A DNA stretch of 64,000 nucleotides from CAZSDP01 sp964605665 (GTDB taxonomy: Bacteria; Planctomycetota; UBA8108; UBA1146), in assembly GCA_964605665.1 (NCBI GenBank), contig CAZSDP010000002.1, positions 62,001-126,000 of the forward strand. The letters are read 5' to 3'. Position numbers and translations under genes: made by a program. The notes beneath the pieces are model-generated. The model had not been told where the DNA came from and did not search any database. It saw only the letters and a list, made by a program, of their open reading frames with translations. Shown in pieces: positions 27,410-36,035 of the stretch; the first letter of the stretch is position 1; every line of letters starts with the position of its first letter.

Positions 27410-28863
27410 AGCGACCTGAAGCTGATCACGAGAAGTCGGGCCTTTCTCTCCGGTCATTGACGCGACGACACTTTCTTTCGTCGGTTGGAGGAGGACTCGG
27501 AGCGATGGCACTCGGCCATCTTTTTGGCAATGACGGCTTTGCTGCAGAAGAGTGGGCACTTCGGCAGGTCCCTCACTTCGCCCCCAAGGCGAAGCGGGTG
27601 ATCGTGCTCCATATGGCGGGTTCTCCTCCTCAGCATGACCTCTTCGATCCGAAGCCCGCGCTGACCTCCCTCGATGGGAAACCGTGTCCCGACTCTCTCA
27701 TCGCCGGTGAACGATTCGCATTCATTCGAGGCCATCCGAAGATCTTGGCTTCCCCCTACAAATTTGCAGCCCATGGTGAGAGCCGGATGGAAGTTTCGGA
27801 ACTTCTTCCACACTTCTCGAAGATTGTGGATGAAGTTTGCATGGTTCGTTCGATGCGAACCGATCAATTCAATCATGCGCCCGCGCAGCTCTTCCTTTAC
27901 TCGGGGTCTCCTCGTCTCGGTCGCCCTTCGATGGGAGCTTGGACCACCTGGGGATTGGGCAGCGAAAATCGCGATCTTCCGGGATTCGTGGTTCTCGTCT
28001 CGGGCGGAAAGACCCCGAGCGCGGGGAAGAGCGTGTGGGGAAGTGGGTTCTTGCCGTCGGTCCATCAAGGAGTGCAGTGCCGCTCCAAGGGAGATCCCTT
28101 TCTTTACGTGGGTAATCCGCCAGGCATCGATCGAGAGTCGCGGCGTCGAGCGCTCGATGCTCTCGCTGAGTTGAACGAGCAGGAAGCGCAACGGGTGGGG
28201 GATCCGAAGACTCTCGAGAGGATCGAGCAGTATGAGCTCGCCTACCGGATGCAAATTTCGGTTCCTGGGGTGATGGACATTTCCCATGAGACACCGGCGA
28301 TGCTCGCTGAGTATGGTGCCACTCCTGGAGAGGCGAGTTTTGCGAACAACTGTCTTCTCGCTCGTCGCCTCGTCGAGTCAGGAGTTCGCTTCGTTCAGCT
28401 TTTCGACTGGGGATGGGACATCCATGGCACCGGCCCAAACGACGATTTGATCACACAGCTGCCGAGGAAGTGTCGCGAAACAGATCGACCGATCGCTGCC
28501 TTGATCACCGACCTGAAGCGGCGAGGGTTACTCGAAGACACCTTGGTGATTTGGACCGGAGAATTCGGCCGGACGGCGATGAATGAAGAACGCAATGGGT
28601 CGAAGTTCCTCGGCCGAGATCACCACCCTCACTGTTTCACCATTTGGATGGCAGGAGGAGGGGTGAAAGCGGGTTACGTTCATGGGGAAACGGACGAGTT
28701 GGGGTGCAAGATTGAGAATGGGGAAATCGGGGTGCATGACCTCCAAGCGACGATTCTCCACCTCCTCGGATTTGACCACACCCGGCTCACCTTTCCCTTC
28801 CAGGGGCGGAAATATCGCCTCACTGACGTCCATGGCCGAATCGCCTCGGAATTGCTGGTGTGA
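27406..28863 (+). CDS. TAT-exported DUF1501 protein
   Basis: A 485-residue protein with a twin-arginine signal (LTRRHFLSSVGGGLGAMAL). The DUF1501 body has alkaline-phosphatase-superfamily-like strands: HMAGSPPQHDLFDPKP, FNHAPAQLFLYSG, DWGWDIHGTG, and WTGEFGRTAMNE with GRDHHPHCFTIWMAGGG, the last supplying likely metal-binding His/Asp residues. The ATG at 27406 overlaps the stop of the DUF1549 gene (ATGA), fixing the start and showing coupled translation. This two-gene unit is a hallmark of planctomycetes. Substrate unknown. Confidence 0.92.
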   Translation: MKRPEADHEKSGLSLRSLTRRHFLSSVGGGLGAMALGHLFGNDGFAAEEWALRQVPHFAPKAKRVIVLHMAGSPPQHDLFDPKPALTSLDGKPCPDSLIAGERFAFIRGHPKILASPYKFAAHGESRMEVSELLPHFSKIVDEVCMVRSMRTDQFNHAPAQLFLYSGSPRLGRPSMGAWTTWGLGSENRDLPGFVVLVSGGKTPSAGKSVWGSGFLPSVHQGVQCRSKGDPFLYVGNPPGIDRESRRRALDALAELNEQEAQRVGDPKTLERIEQYELAYRMQISVPGVMDISHETPAMLAEYGATPGEASFANNCLLARRLVESGVRFVQLFDWGWDIHGTGPNDDLITQLPRKCRETDRPIAALITDLKRRGLLEDTLVIWTGEFGRTAMNEERNGSKFLGRDHHPHCFTIWMAGGGVKAGYVHGETDELGCKIENGEIGVHDLQATILHLLGFDHTRLTFPFQGRKYRLTDVHGRIASELLV

Positions 28864-29177
28864 GTCGTTCGCTCTACCCCGAGAAATCGTCCGAATCGGC
28901 CGCTGGATCTCTTCCCAGATTGGGCCCATCGAGTACGATTTGCCCGCCGCGGTCCCTCCAAGACAGGGGGGGATCAGTTGGGAATTGGAGAGCGCCGCGC
29001 TCAGAGTGGGGACCGAACCCCGGCTTCGACTCAAAGACCCGAATTCGCCAGTTTTCTGGTGATGTCGCGTCCCGGTGACCGGGGTGTCTGCCCGAGTTGG
29101 GCGGTGGGTGGAAGCACCCCTGCAGATGAATGTGTTCATCGGGGGCGAGCCGGACTTGTTCAACCCGTTGAAAGTGG
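28864..29177. other. Intergenic, no feature recognised
   Basis: About 314 bases between the DUF1501 and radical SAM genes. Small open frames exist but none has a credible start or recognisable product. No terminator-like hairpin with a T-run was seen. Confidence 0.5.
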
Positions 29178-30758
29178 ATGTCGACGATGCGCATTCTGTT
29201 CGTTTACCCGAGTATCGATTGTCCGCCGGGAGTCAATCATGGCCTCGCTGCGATTTCGGGTGTGCTGAAAAGTCACGGTCACGAGACAGATCTCATTCAT
29301 GTGTGCGAGAAGCTCGCTCCTATCCCGACGCACGAGGAGATGATCGAAAAGGTCAGGGAGTTTCAGCCCGGGCTGATCGGCTTCTCTGTCATGAGCCAGC
29401 AATACGGTTGGTCTTGCGATGCGTCGAAGGCGATCCGAGAAGCATTCCCAGAGATCCCGCAGGTGATCGGTGGTGTCCATTGCACCATGGTTCCCGATGA
29501 AGTGACGGCTGAACGTATCTTTGACTATGTCTGCGTTGGCGAGGGAGACTTCGCCATGTTGGAGCTCGTGGAGAAGCTCGAACGAGGGGAAGACACCACC
29601 GGCATTCCTAATTTGCGCATGGTTCGCGAGGGCGAGACGATCGCCAACCCGGTCGGGCCCTTTCCCGACTTGAACGCGCTTCCCCCAAAGGACTACGAGC
29701 TCTTTGATATGGGGCACATTCTCAATGTGAAGCGGGGTTGGCTCAGCATCATCACTTCGAGAGGGTGTCCGTACAAGTGTACGTACTGCTTCAATAAGGA
29801 AATCGTCGATCTGTACAAAGAAGAAGGTGGTGCGAAGAGTGCGAAAGAGTATCTCCGCCACTACTCCATCGAGCGAATTCTCGGTGAGATCGGCCGCTTG
29901 AAGAAGGATCATCCACAGATCGAGACGGTGATCTTTGACGATGATCTCTTCACGCTGAATCGACGCTATGTTGCTGAATTTTGCGAAGCCTATCGTGATT
30001 CGGGGCTGAATCTACGCTTCGTCGTCAATGCACACTTTCAGCAATTCAACGATGAGATGGCGAAGAACCTTGCTGACGCGGGATGCAACATCGTCAAGTT
30101 TGGTCTGGAGTCGGGCTCACAACGGGTTCGCAAAGAAGTGCTCTGGCGCTTCATGTCCAACAAGAAGATCGAAGAGGGTATCGCGGCTGCCCATCGGTTC
30201 GGTTTGCACACCTCGAGCTTCATCATGCTGGGACTTCCGACCGAAACTCGTGAAGAGATTGAGGAAACCCTACAGATTTGTGCAGATACGCAGATGGGGC
30301 GATTCCGTTGGGCGATCTTCTTCCCATTCCCCGGAACTGCGGGATACCGCATCTCCAAAGAGCTCGATCTGATCGATTGGGATAAGTGGAACGGGATGGG
30401 GAACTACTTCGATGCTTCCTGTTTGCGCTTTGGGTCTGAGCACGATCTCTATCTCGACAAGGTTGGGACAGTTTGCAATTGGTATGTGAATGCACGAACC
30501 GATTGGCCATCCGCTCCCACCTATCGGGCCCTGGTAGATCAAATCGAAGCGATGAACGTCGACGAGTGGCAGGCGTTCAAGAAGACGGCGCGTGATCGAG
30601 ACCGAGAGATCTCGGAGAGATTCCTCGAGAAGAGAATTCCGCACTACTCGATTCGGTATGCACATGTGATGGGGGTCCACAGCGACTTCGTGCTCTGGGA
30701 GCGTGAACAGCTTGAAAAGGGCACGATCAAAGGGCGTGTGACCTACACTCTTGACTGA
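29178..30758 (+). CDS. B12-binding radical SAM protein
   Basis: A 526-residue enzyme. Residues 1-130 form a cobalamin-binding Rossmann domain (RILFVYPSIDCPPGVNHGLA, VIGGVHCTMVPDE, DYVCVGEGD). The radical SAM domain follows with the 4Fe-4S motif in SRGCPYKCTYCF, then IFDDDLFTLNRR and KFGLESGSQRV. Such enzymes commonly methylate unactivated carbons in lipids, hopanoids, antibiotics or peptides; this one is not specific enough to name. A second ATG three codons in is an alternative start. It is followed by lpxA, but 217 bases and a hairpin intervene. Confidence 0.9.
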   Translation: MSTMRILFVYPSIDCPPGVNHGLAAISGVLKSHGHETDLIHVCEKLAPIPTHEEMIEKVREFQPGLIGFSVMSQQYGWSCDASKAIREAFPEIPQVIGGVHCTMVPDEVTAERIFDYVCVGEGDFAMLELVEKLERGEDTTGIPNLRMVREGETIANPVGPFPDLNALPPKDYELFDMGHILNVKRGWLSIITSRGCPYKCTYCFNKEIVDLYKEEGGAKSAKEYLRHYSIERILGEIGRLKKDHPQIETVIFDDDLFTLNRRYVAEFCEAYRDSGLNLRFVVNAHFQQFNDEMAKNLADAGCNIVKFGLESGSQRVRKEVLWRFMSNKKIEEGIAAAHRFGLHTSSFIMLGLPTETREEIEETLQICADTQMGRFRWAIFFPFPGTAGYRISKELDLIDWDKWNGMGNYFDASCLRFGSEHDLYLDKVGTVCNWYVNARTDWPSAPTYRALVDQIEAMNVDEWQAFKKTARDRDREISERFLEKRIPHYSIRYAHVMGVHSDFVLWEREQLEKGTIKGRVTYTLD

Positions 30759-30869
30759 CCACGTGTACCGAGCTCGTTGAGAGATTCTGCTCTCCACCCT
30801 AGATCGGTATCGAAAAACTTCGATTTAGGGTCGGTCTTCGCCTCCGTTACTCCCTGATTTCAAGGTGAA

Positions 30870-30896
30870 GAGGGCGATGTTTTGAAAACAGCCCTC
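30870..30896. repeat. Strong inverted repeat between radical SAM gene and lpxA
   Basis: GAGGGC / GCCCTC encloses TGTTTT / AAAACA, giving a 12-bp two-part stem with a two-base bulge and a one-base apex. No T-run follows, so it may be a processing or regulator site rather than an intrinsic terminator. Confidence 0.55.
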
Positions 30897-30975
30897 CCCG
30901 ACTTCGCTTTCTTGCGGCACAATTGCCTCCTCGGATCTGGACTCAATCACCGATCAAGTCATCTGGAGGACTGCC

Positions 30976-31788
30976 ATGGCCATTGATCCCGCCGCCCGAA
31001 TTCATCCGACCGCAGAGATCGATCCTTCCGCGACGATCAGCGCTGGAGTCACCATCGAGGAGGATGTGAAGATTGGCGCAGGATGTCGACTGATGCCAAA
31101 TGTCTACATCGGTGCGAGCACCCATATCGGATGTGAAAATGAGTTTCACATGGGAGCGGTGATTGGACATGCACCTCAAGACCTCACTTATGACGGAACC
31201 CCGACGAGAACGGTGATCGGAGACCGCAACATCTTTCGGGAGGGAGTGACTGTGCACCGGGCCTCTCGCCCTGACGGTGAGACTCGCATTGGCAATGACT
31301 GTTTGCTGATGGTGGGTGCGCATGTCGCTCATGACTGCAAGATCGGTGACTCCGTGATCTTGACGAACTGTTGTGCTTTGGGGGGCCATGTTCGAGTCGA
31401 CACCGGTTCTTTCCTTTCCGGTACAGTCCTCGTTCATCAATTCGTGAGAATCGGCCGGCTCTCGATGGTTGCCCCGTTGAGTACTGTGATGCAGGACTTC
31501 CCGCCATTCTCTCTGGGTGGGGGAAGGAGAGCTTTGGTCAATGGAGTGAATGTTGTCGGTTTGCGCCGCGCCGGTATCGCGCCCGCCGCACGTGCCAGAA
31601 TCAGCCGCGATCAACGCACCCTCTACCGCTCAGGCTTGACCGTCTCCGAAGCACTCGAGGTTCTCCGAGAAGAACCTTCTCCTGAGACGAGAGAGCTGAT
31701 TTCGTTTGTGGAGGATTCGCGCCGGGGCATCACCAAATTCGGTGCAGCGATCCGAGAAACGGCCGATACCACCTCAGTGCAAGAGTGA
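30976..31788 (+). CDS. lpxA: Acyl-ACP--UDP-N-acetylglucosamine O-acyltransferase
   Basis: First step of lipid A synthesis: transfers a 3-hydroxyacyl chain from ACP to UDP-GlcNAc. 270 residues, with a left-handed beta-helix of hexapeptide repeats (IHPTAEIDPSATISAGVTI...), the catalytic histidine region GAHVAHDCKIGD, FREGVTVHRASRPDG, and the C-terminal helical domain (VNGVNVVGLRRAGI, the LpxA signature). GGAGG precedes the ATG. It indicates an LPS-containing outer membrane, matching the heptose genes upstream. Confidence 0.93.
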   Translation: MAIDPAARIHPTAEIDPSATISAGVTIEEDVKIGAGCRLMPNVYIGASTHIGCENEFHMGAVIGHAPQDLTYDGTPTRTVIGDRNIFREGVTVHRASRPDGETRIGNDCLLMVGAHVAHDCKIGDSVILTNCCALGGHVRVDTGSFLSGTVLVHQFVRIGRLSMVAPLSTVMQDFPPFSLGGGRRALVNGVNVVGLRRAGIAPAARARISRDQRTLYRSGLTVSEALEVLREEPSPETRELISFVEDSRRGITKFGAAIRETADTTSVQE

Positions 31789-31835
31789 GCCCGTTGTCGT
31801 TCACCGAGCTAAGGCAGAATTGACGGGAGTCAGCG

Positions 31836-32810
31836 GTGAAAATCGCGATCGCCACCCCGGCTCCCCGAGCGTCTCGGGTCGGCAATCGAGTCACCGCGGA
31901 ACGTTGGAGATCTCTTCTCAAAGTACTCGATCACGATGTTTCCCTGGTCGACGTATCGTTGGCCGATGAGACGATCTGTCCCGATGCCGACCTCCTGATC
32001 GCGTTGCATGCACGAAAATGCTTCCCCGTCGTTCGCCAATTCAAGGACAGATTCACTCATCGTCCCGCCATTGTGGCCTTGGCGGGGACAGATCTCTCTG
32101 AAGATCTCACCAGCCTCGGACCTCGACGAGAGCAGGCCCTCGAAGCGCTGTCTCTCGCTCAGATCATCGTTGGACTCCACCCGCTCGTGAGAGCAGAGCT
32201 TCCTCGCGAATTCCATGATCGCTTGGAGATCATCCTCCAGTCGGCACGGTCACTGGCGCATCCGCCACCGAAGATCCGCCGATTCCTCTCGATGGTGGTG
32301 GTTGGCCACTTGCGACCGATCAAAGACCCATTTCTTCCCGCTCGAGCAGGCAGGACGCTACCGGCACGATCACGCATTCGGATCGACCACTATGGGGCAG
32401 CGTTGTGTTCTAAAATGTTAGAGGCTGCTCGAAGTTCCATGGAGAGCGATCGCCGTTACTCATGGCGTGGAGAGAAGCCTCGGGGGGTGGTTCGACAGGC
32501 GATCGCTCGTGCTCATGCGTTGATTCATCCTTCATTGGCAGAAGGTGGCGCGAATACCGTCGGTGAATCGCTGGTCCTCGGCACGCCGGTATTGGCTTCC
32601 GCAATTCCAGGGAACAGCAGCCTCTTGGGAAACGACTATCCCGGTCTATTTGCAACCGGCGATCGAGTTGCACTCTCCCGATTGCTTCAGCGATTTGAGG
32701 GAGACTCGTCATATCGGGATGAGCTTCAAAGACGATGCTCCGAACTCGCTCTTCGGCACCAACCGGAAGCTGAACTCGACCGTTGGCGGAGTGTATTGAG
32801 TCAGCTTTGA
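31836..32810 (+). CDS. senB: SenB-like selenosugar-synthase family glycosyltransferase
   Basis: A 324-residue GT-B glycosyltransferase matching the TIGR04348/SenB family as I remember it. Evidence: RVGNRVTAERW near the N-terminus, LIALHARK, VALAGTDLSEDL, VVVGHLRPIKDP, the segment RIRIDHYGAAL, EGGANTVGESLVLGTP and LLGNDYPGLFATGD. Characterised SenB makes a selenosugar from UDP-GlcNAc and selenophosphate in selenoneine synthesis. The partner genes senA (EgtB-like) and senC (SelD-like) are absent from this window, so the reaction here is inferred only. Start is GTG behind GGGAG, 47 bases after lpxA; the pair may be one operon sharing UDP-GlcNAc as substrate. Confidence 0.72.
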   Translation: MKIAIATPAPRASRVGNRVTAERWRSLLKVLDHDVSLVDVSLADETICPDADLLIALHARKCFPVVRQFKDRFTHRPAIVALAGTDLSEDLTSLGPRREQALEALSLAQIIVGLHPLVRAELPREFHDRLEIILQSARSLAHPPPKIRRFLSMVVVGHLRPIKDPFLPARAGRTLPARSRIRIDHYGAALCSKMLEAARSSMESDRRYSWRGEKPRGVVRQAIARAHALIHPSLAEGGANTVGESLVLGTPVLASAIPGNSSLLGNDYPGLFATGDRVALSRLLQRFEGDSSYRDELQRRCSELALRHQPEAELDRWRSVLSQL

Positions 32811-33202
32811 GGTTGTCGTCGTGAGGTATTGACTGCGGGCTGGCACAATTTTGCTGAGTCAGCCGTGAGCTCTTGCTGTCACAGGCCGGCCCATCGAGGT
32901 CAACTGTTTTGGTAGGACGCCATTGCGATATGAGAAGCTCCGCTGACTTCTCTGCCACGGCGAGGGCTCAGCATCAGGCAGGCTTTTGTCCGGAAACATC
33001 CTGACAGCTTAGTTCGTTAAGTCAGTTCGTCTCGGACATTCTTCCGAATTACGCGAAAATCCGGTCTGTTCCCAACGACTCGATTTTACTCTCGTATCTA
33101 CCGCAAGGGAGGCCCTCGTCGTTTGCGGTGTCTTTTCAACTTCTTACGGCGATCCCAGAAAATCATCATGTCACCTCTGGTGATTGGATCGGATTCTCTC
33201 CC
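32811..33202. other. Intergenic, no feature recognised
   Basis: 392 bases between the SenB-like and first multicopper oxidase genes. In-frame alternative starts for the oxidase lie at its right end. No RNA gene or clear terminator was recognised; a promoter for the copper genes is expected here. Confidence 0.45.
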
Positions 33203-35293
33203 ATGCAAGATTTGACACGTAGATCTTGGCTGAAGTCGGTACTTGCTGCGGGTGCGACGGGAGTCGTCGGTCTACCGGCGATTCGATTGGCAGAGGCGCA
33301 GCTCTCGACTTCAACACCGTTCACTCGACCCTTATTCATTCCTGCAGTGATGGTCCCATCGTCGCTCGATCCTATACCTGGCTCTCCCGAAGCGCTCGTC
33401 GGTTCAGATGCGGTGTATCACGGAATTGCTCCAGAGTTCTTTCCCGATCATGACTCCCATGCTCCCGATTGGAACATGTCCGCTCGGCAGGATTTTGCGC
33501 TCACCGCGGTCGAAGGGGTGACCGAGATTCTTCCCGGAGTGCAGACGCCCGTCTTCGCTTATCAGGGACTCGCGAGAGCGGTGAGTGAGAATGGGGGGGG
33601 AGTCGTCTCGATGGCGACACCCTCGGCAAGTTTTCCTGGCCCGACCTTTATCGCTCGGATGGGGTCGAACCCGGAGGACTTGTCCCCATTTGGAACTCCA
33701 TTTGTGGTGCGCCATCACAACGCTTTGCCCGTGGAGCTTTCGCTTCACCAGCATGGTTCTCACGCTCCTGCGCACTCCGATGGCTACCCCGATTTCTATG
33801 TCCTTCAAGGGAAGGCGCGGGATTACTTCTATCCAAATGTGGGACCGCGCAGCGGAGCGACGCCAGGGAATCCCGGTTTTGATTCTCCACAAGAGTTACT
33901 GGGAACCACACTTTGGTATCACGACCACGCGATGGACGTGACCGGATTCAATGTGAATCGTGGTCTTGCCGGTTACTACTATGGTGTCGATACCCTCGAG
34001 CAGGAGAGATTCGAGCAGGGTGTCTTGCCGCGATTGCTCGAAGCTGATGGCACTCTGAATGCTGAGAGCGGTTATGGGGTTTATGATGTTCCCCTGGCGA
34101 TCAAGGATTTCCGTCTGAACTCAGATGGAACCCTCTTCTATGACATGCTCGACCACAATGGTCATATCGGACCGATCATGACCGTCAATGGCCGGGCGCA
34201 GCCATACATGAATGTGAAACGCCGAAAGTACCGCTTCCGAATTCTCAATGCTTGCAATGCTCGGTACTTGCACCTGCGAATGAACAGCCAAACCGGAGAA
34301 GCGCAACAAGATGGAATTCCGTTTCTCACATTGGGAAAAGACACTTGGCAGTTCCCTCATGCAGAATTGCAGGGCGAGTTCGAAATGATGCCTGCGGAAC
34401 GGTATGACGTCGTCGTCGATTTTTCTGAAGTTCCCCAGGGAATCGATCGACTCTACCTCCAAAACATCATGCACCAAACTCAGGGGCGTAAACCGAATGG
34501 AGTCGATCCTGACAAGGAGCACACTCCGCTGATCGAATTCCGACTTGAAGAAGATAATAGTGGATTGCCAGAAATTTCGGTGACCGATGGCACTCCATTG
34601 CGCCCCACTCCACGCATACAAGCTTCAGAGATCGTGGCGACCCGCCGTTTCGAGTTCAAGCGTCGACGCGGAGCTTGGGTGGTCAATGGTCAGTTCTATA
34701 GCCCGCGACGCTCCGATGCGGTGCCACTTCGAAACAGTGCCGAGCGTTGGATCATGAGGGGTTCGGGTGGATGGTGGCACCCGGTCCATACTCACTTGGA
34801 AGGATTCCAAGTGGAGAGCGTTGATGGTCAGTCTGGTTCAGACTTACCTCTTCGCTATCGGCACCACAACGAAATGGTCAATCTAGAAGGAAGTGATGAA
34901 GTCGTCATCTGTCTCAAGTTCCGAGACTTCCGAGGACCCTTTGTGACTCACTGCCACACGATTGAGCATGAAGACATGAGAATGATGATCACCCATGACC
35001 CCCGAGATGCTGGGGAAGAGAGCCTCAATGACGGAATCCGGCCACACAATTATTCTGCCGCAGCGGCTGCTCTGACCGGCATGCCAGTTCCCTGTTTGCC
35101 CGAGGAAGATCTCCTCTTCGAACATGAACAGACTTTGGCAAGTGGAGAGATCGTTGGTCCCGGAAACTATCCCAAGATCGAAGAGCGCGGCGTGGGGATT
35201 CCGAGTGAATGCGTGGAGCCTCCCGGTGACTGGGAACTTGGAGAGGGGCAGATTCGCCCTGAAGACCCGATCCCGGAGAGCCAGCAGCCATAG
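33203..35293 (+). CDS. TAT-exported multicopper oxidase, copy 1
   Basis: A 696-residue periplasmic oxidase that would couple one-electron substrate oxidation to O2 reduction. A twin-arginine signal opens the protein (LTRRSWLKSVLAAGATG, cleavage near LAEA). All four copper motifs are intact: LHQHGSHAPAHSDG, WYHDHAMD, HPVHTHLEGF, and HCHTIEHEDMRMM, whose Cys, His and Met supply the type 1 site. Its closest relative is the neighbouring copy 2, with long identical stretches across the whole length. A start 25 codons upstream is possible but would bury the TAT motif. A strong hairpin 62 bases after the stop should end its transcript. Confidence 0.92.
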   Translation: MQDLTRRSWLKSVLAAGATGVVGLPAIRLAEAQLSTSTPFTRPLFIPAVMVPSSLDPIPGSPEALVGSDAVYHGIAPEFFPDHDSHAPDWNMSARQDFALTAVEGVTEILPGVQTPVFAYQGLARAVSENGGGVVSMATPSASFPGPTFIARMGSNPEDLSPFGTPFVVRHHNALPVELSLHQHGSHAPAHSDGYPDFYVLQGKARDYFYPNVGPRSGATPGNPGFDSPQELLGTTLWYHDHAMDVTGFNVNRGLAGYYYGVDTLEQERFEQGVLPRLLEADGTLNAESGYGVYDVPLAIKDFRLNSDGTLFYDMLDHNGHIGPIMTVNGRAQPYMNVKRRKYRFRILNACNARYLHLRMNSQTGEAQQDGIPFLTLGKDTWQFPHAELQGEFEMMPAERYDVVVDFSEVPQGIDRLYLQNIMHQTQGRKPNGVDPDKEHTPLIEFRLEEDNSGLPEISVTDGTPLRPTPRIQASEIVATRRFEFKRRRGAWVVNGQFYSPRRSDAVPLRNSAERWIMRGSGGWWHPVHTHLEGFQVESVDGQSGSDLPLRYRHHNEMVNLEGSDEVVICLKFRDFRGPFVTHCHTIEHEDMRMMITHDPRDAGEESLNDGIRPHNYSAAAAALTGMPVPCLPEEDLLFEHEQTLASGEIVGPGNYPKIEERGVGIPSECVEPPGDWELGEGQIRPEDPIPESQQP

Positions 35294-35355
35294 GTGTTCT
35301 TTCGCATCGTGTTGCACGAGGTAGCGTATTTAACCATTCCACTGATTAAACTTAT

Positions 35356-35387
35356 GAGGAGCGCCGTTCGCGGCGCTCCTCTTCTAT
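35356..35387 (+). terminator. Terminator after multicopper oxidase 1
   Basis: Perfect 11-bp stem GAGGAGCGCCG / CGGCGCTCCTC (35356-35381) closed by a stable TTCG loop and followed by a T-rich stretch (TTCTATTTC). A near-identical hairpin follows copy 2. Confidence 0.75.
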
Positions 35388-36035
35388 TTCAAGTGGACCT
35401 CTCTCTTGACTGGACTCACACAGCTCAAAGATTTTCAAGGCCCAAAGCAGGGAGTCCTTGCCAGGTTGCGTGTCGCCTCTCGATTTTCGCTCGCTATGAC
35501 ATGCGGTGGGTGGCGGCAATCGATTGATTCTCGATGTGTTTCAATCGGTGCTTACCTGACAGATGCAACAAGAAATGAAATAGTGCCTGAGAGCGACCTG
35601 ACTATCGTGGCGGAAGTTGACTTTCAGAGATGATGAAGAGTTCATCGGCCCCTCTCAAGTCGGAGTATGAATTCAGAGTAAAGAAGAGTTGTGGAGTCGA
35701 TGTGAAATTTCCTGTCTTGCTGTTGAAAGCTCGCAATCAGAAATCAGATAAACGTTTCGGCATCTCATCTCTTGTCGCTTGATAGGTCTCTTGCAGTGAG
35801 CAAACTGTGTTTTCATTTTTTAGAGCCTTGCGAGCCCGAGTGACAAATTTGGATCTAAATTTAACTTTGTAGAATATGTGATTGTCGTGAATCTCCGGTC
35901 TCAGTTGGTGCGAAACAACACCGAGAGATCGGCAACGCCTCGGGGGGGGACTAGGCCTGAGGAAGACGCTTCAACGGTTGAAGCCACAATTGCTCAGTGC
36001 TCGCTAGCTCATGTTTATGACGAGAGAGGTGTATT
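35388..36035. other. Long leader/intergenic between the two oxidases
   Basis: About 650 bases, visibly more AT-rich than the flanking genes in its middle (35690-35880). No gene was recognised. A perfect inverted repeat CTTCAAC / GTTGAAG lies near 35969-35983. It probably holds the promoter and a long 5' leader for copy 2, allowing independent regulation of the paralogues. Confidence 0.45.
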
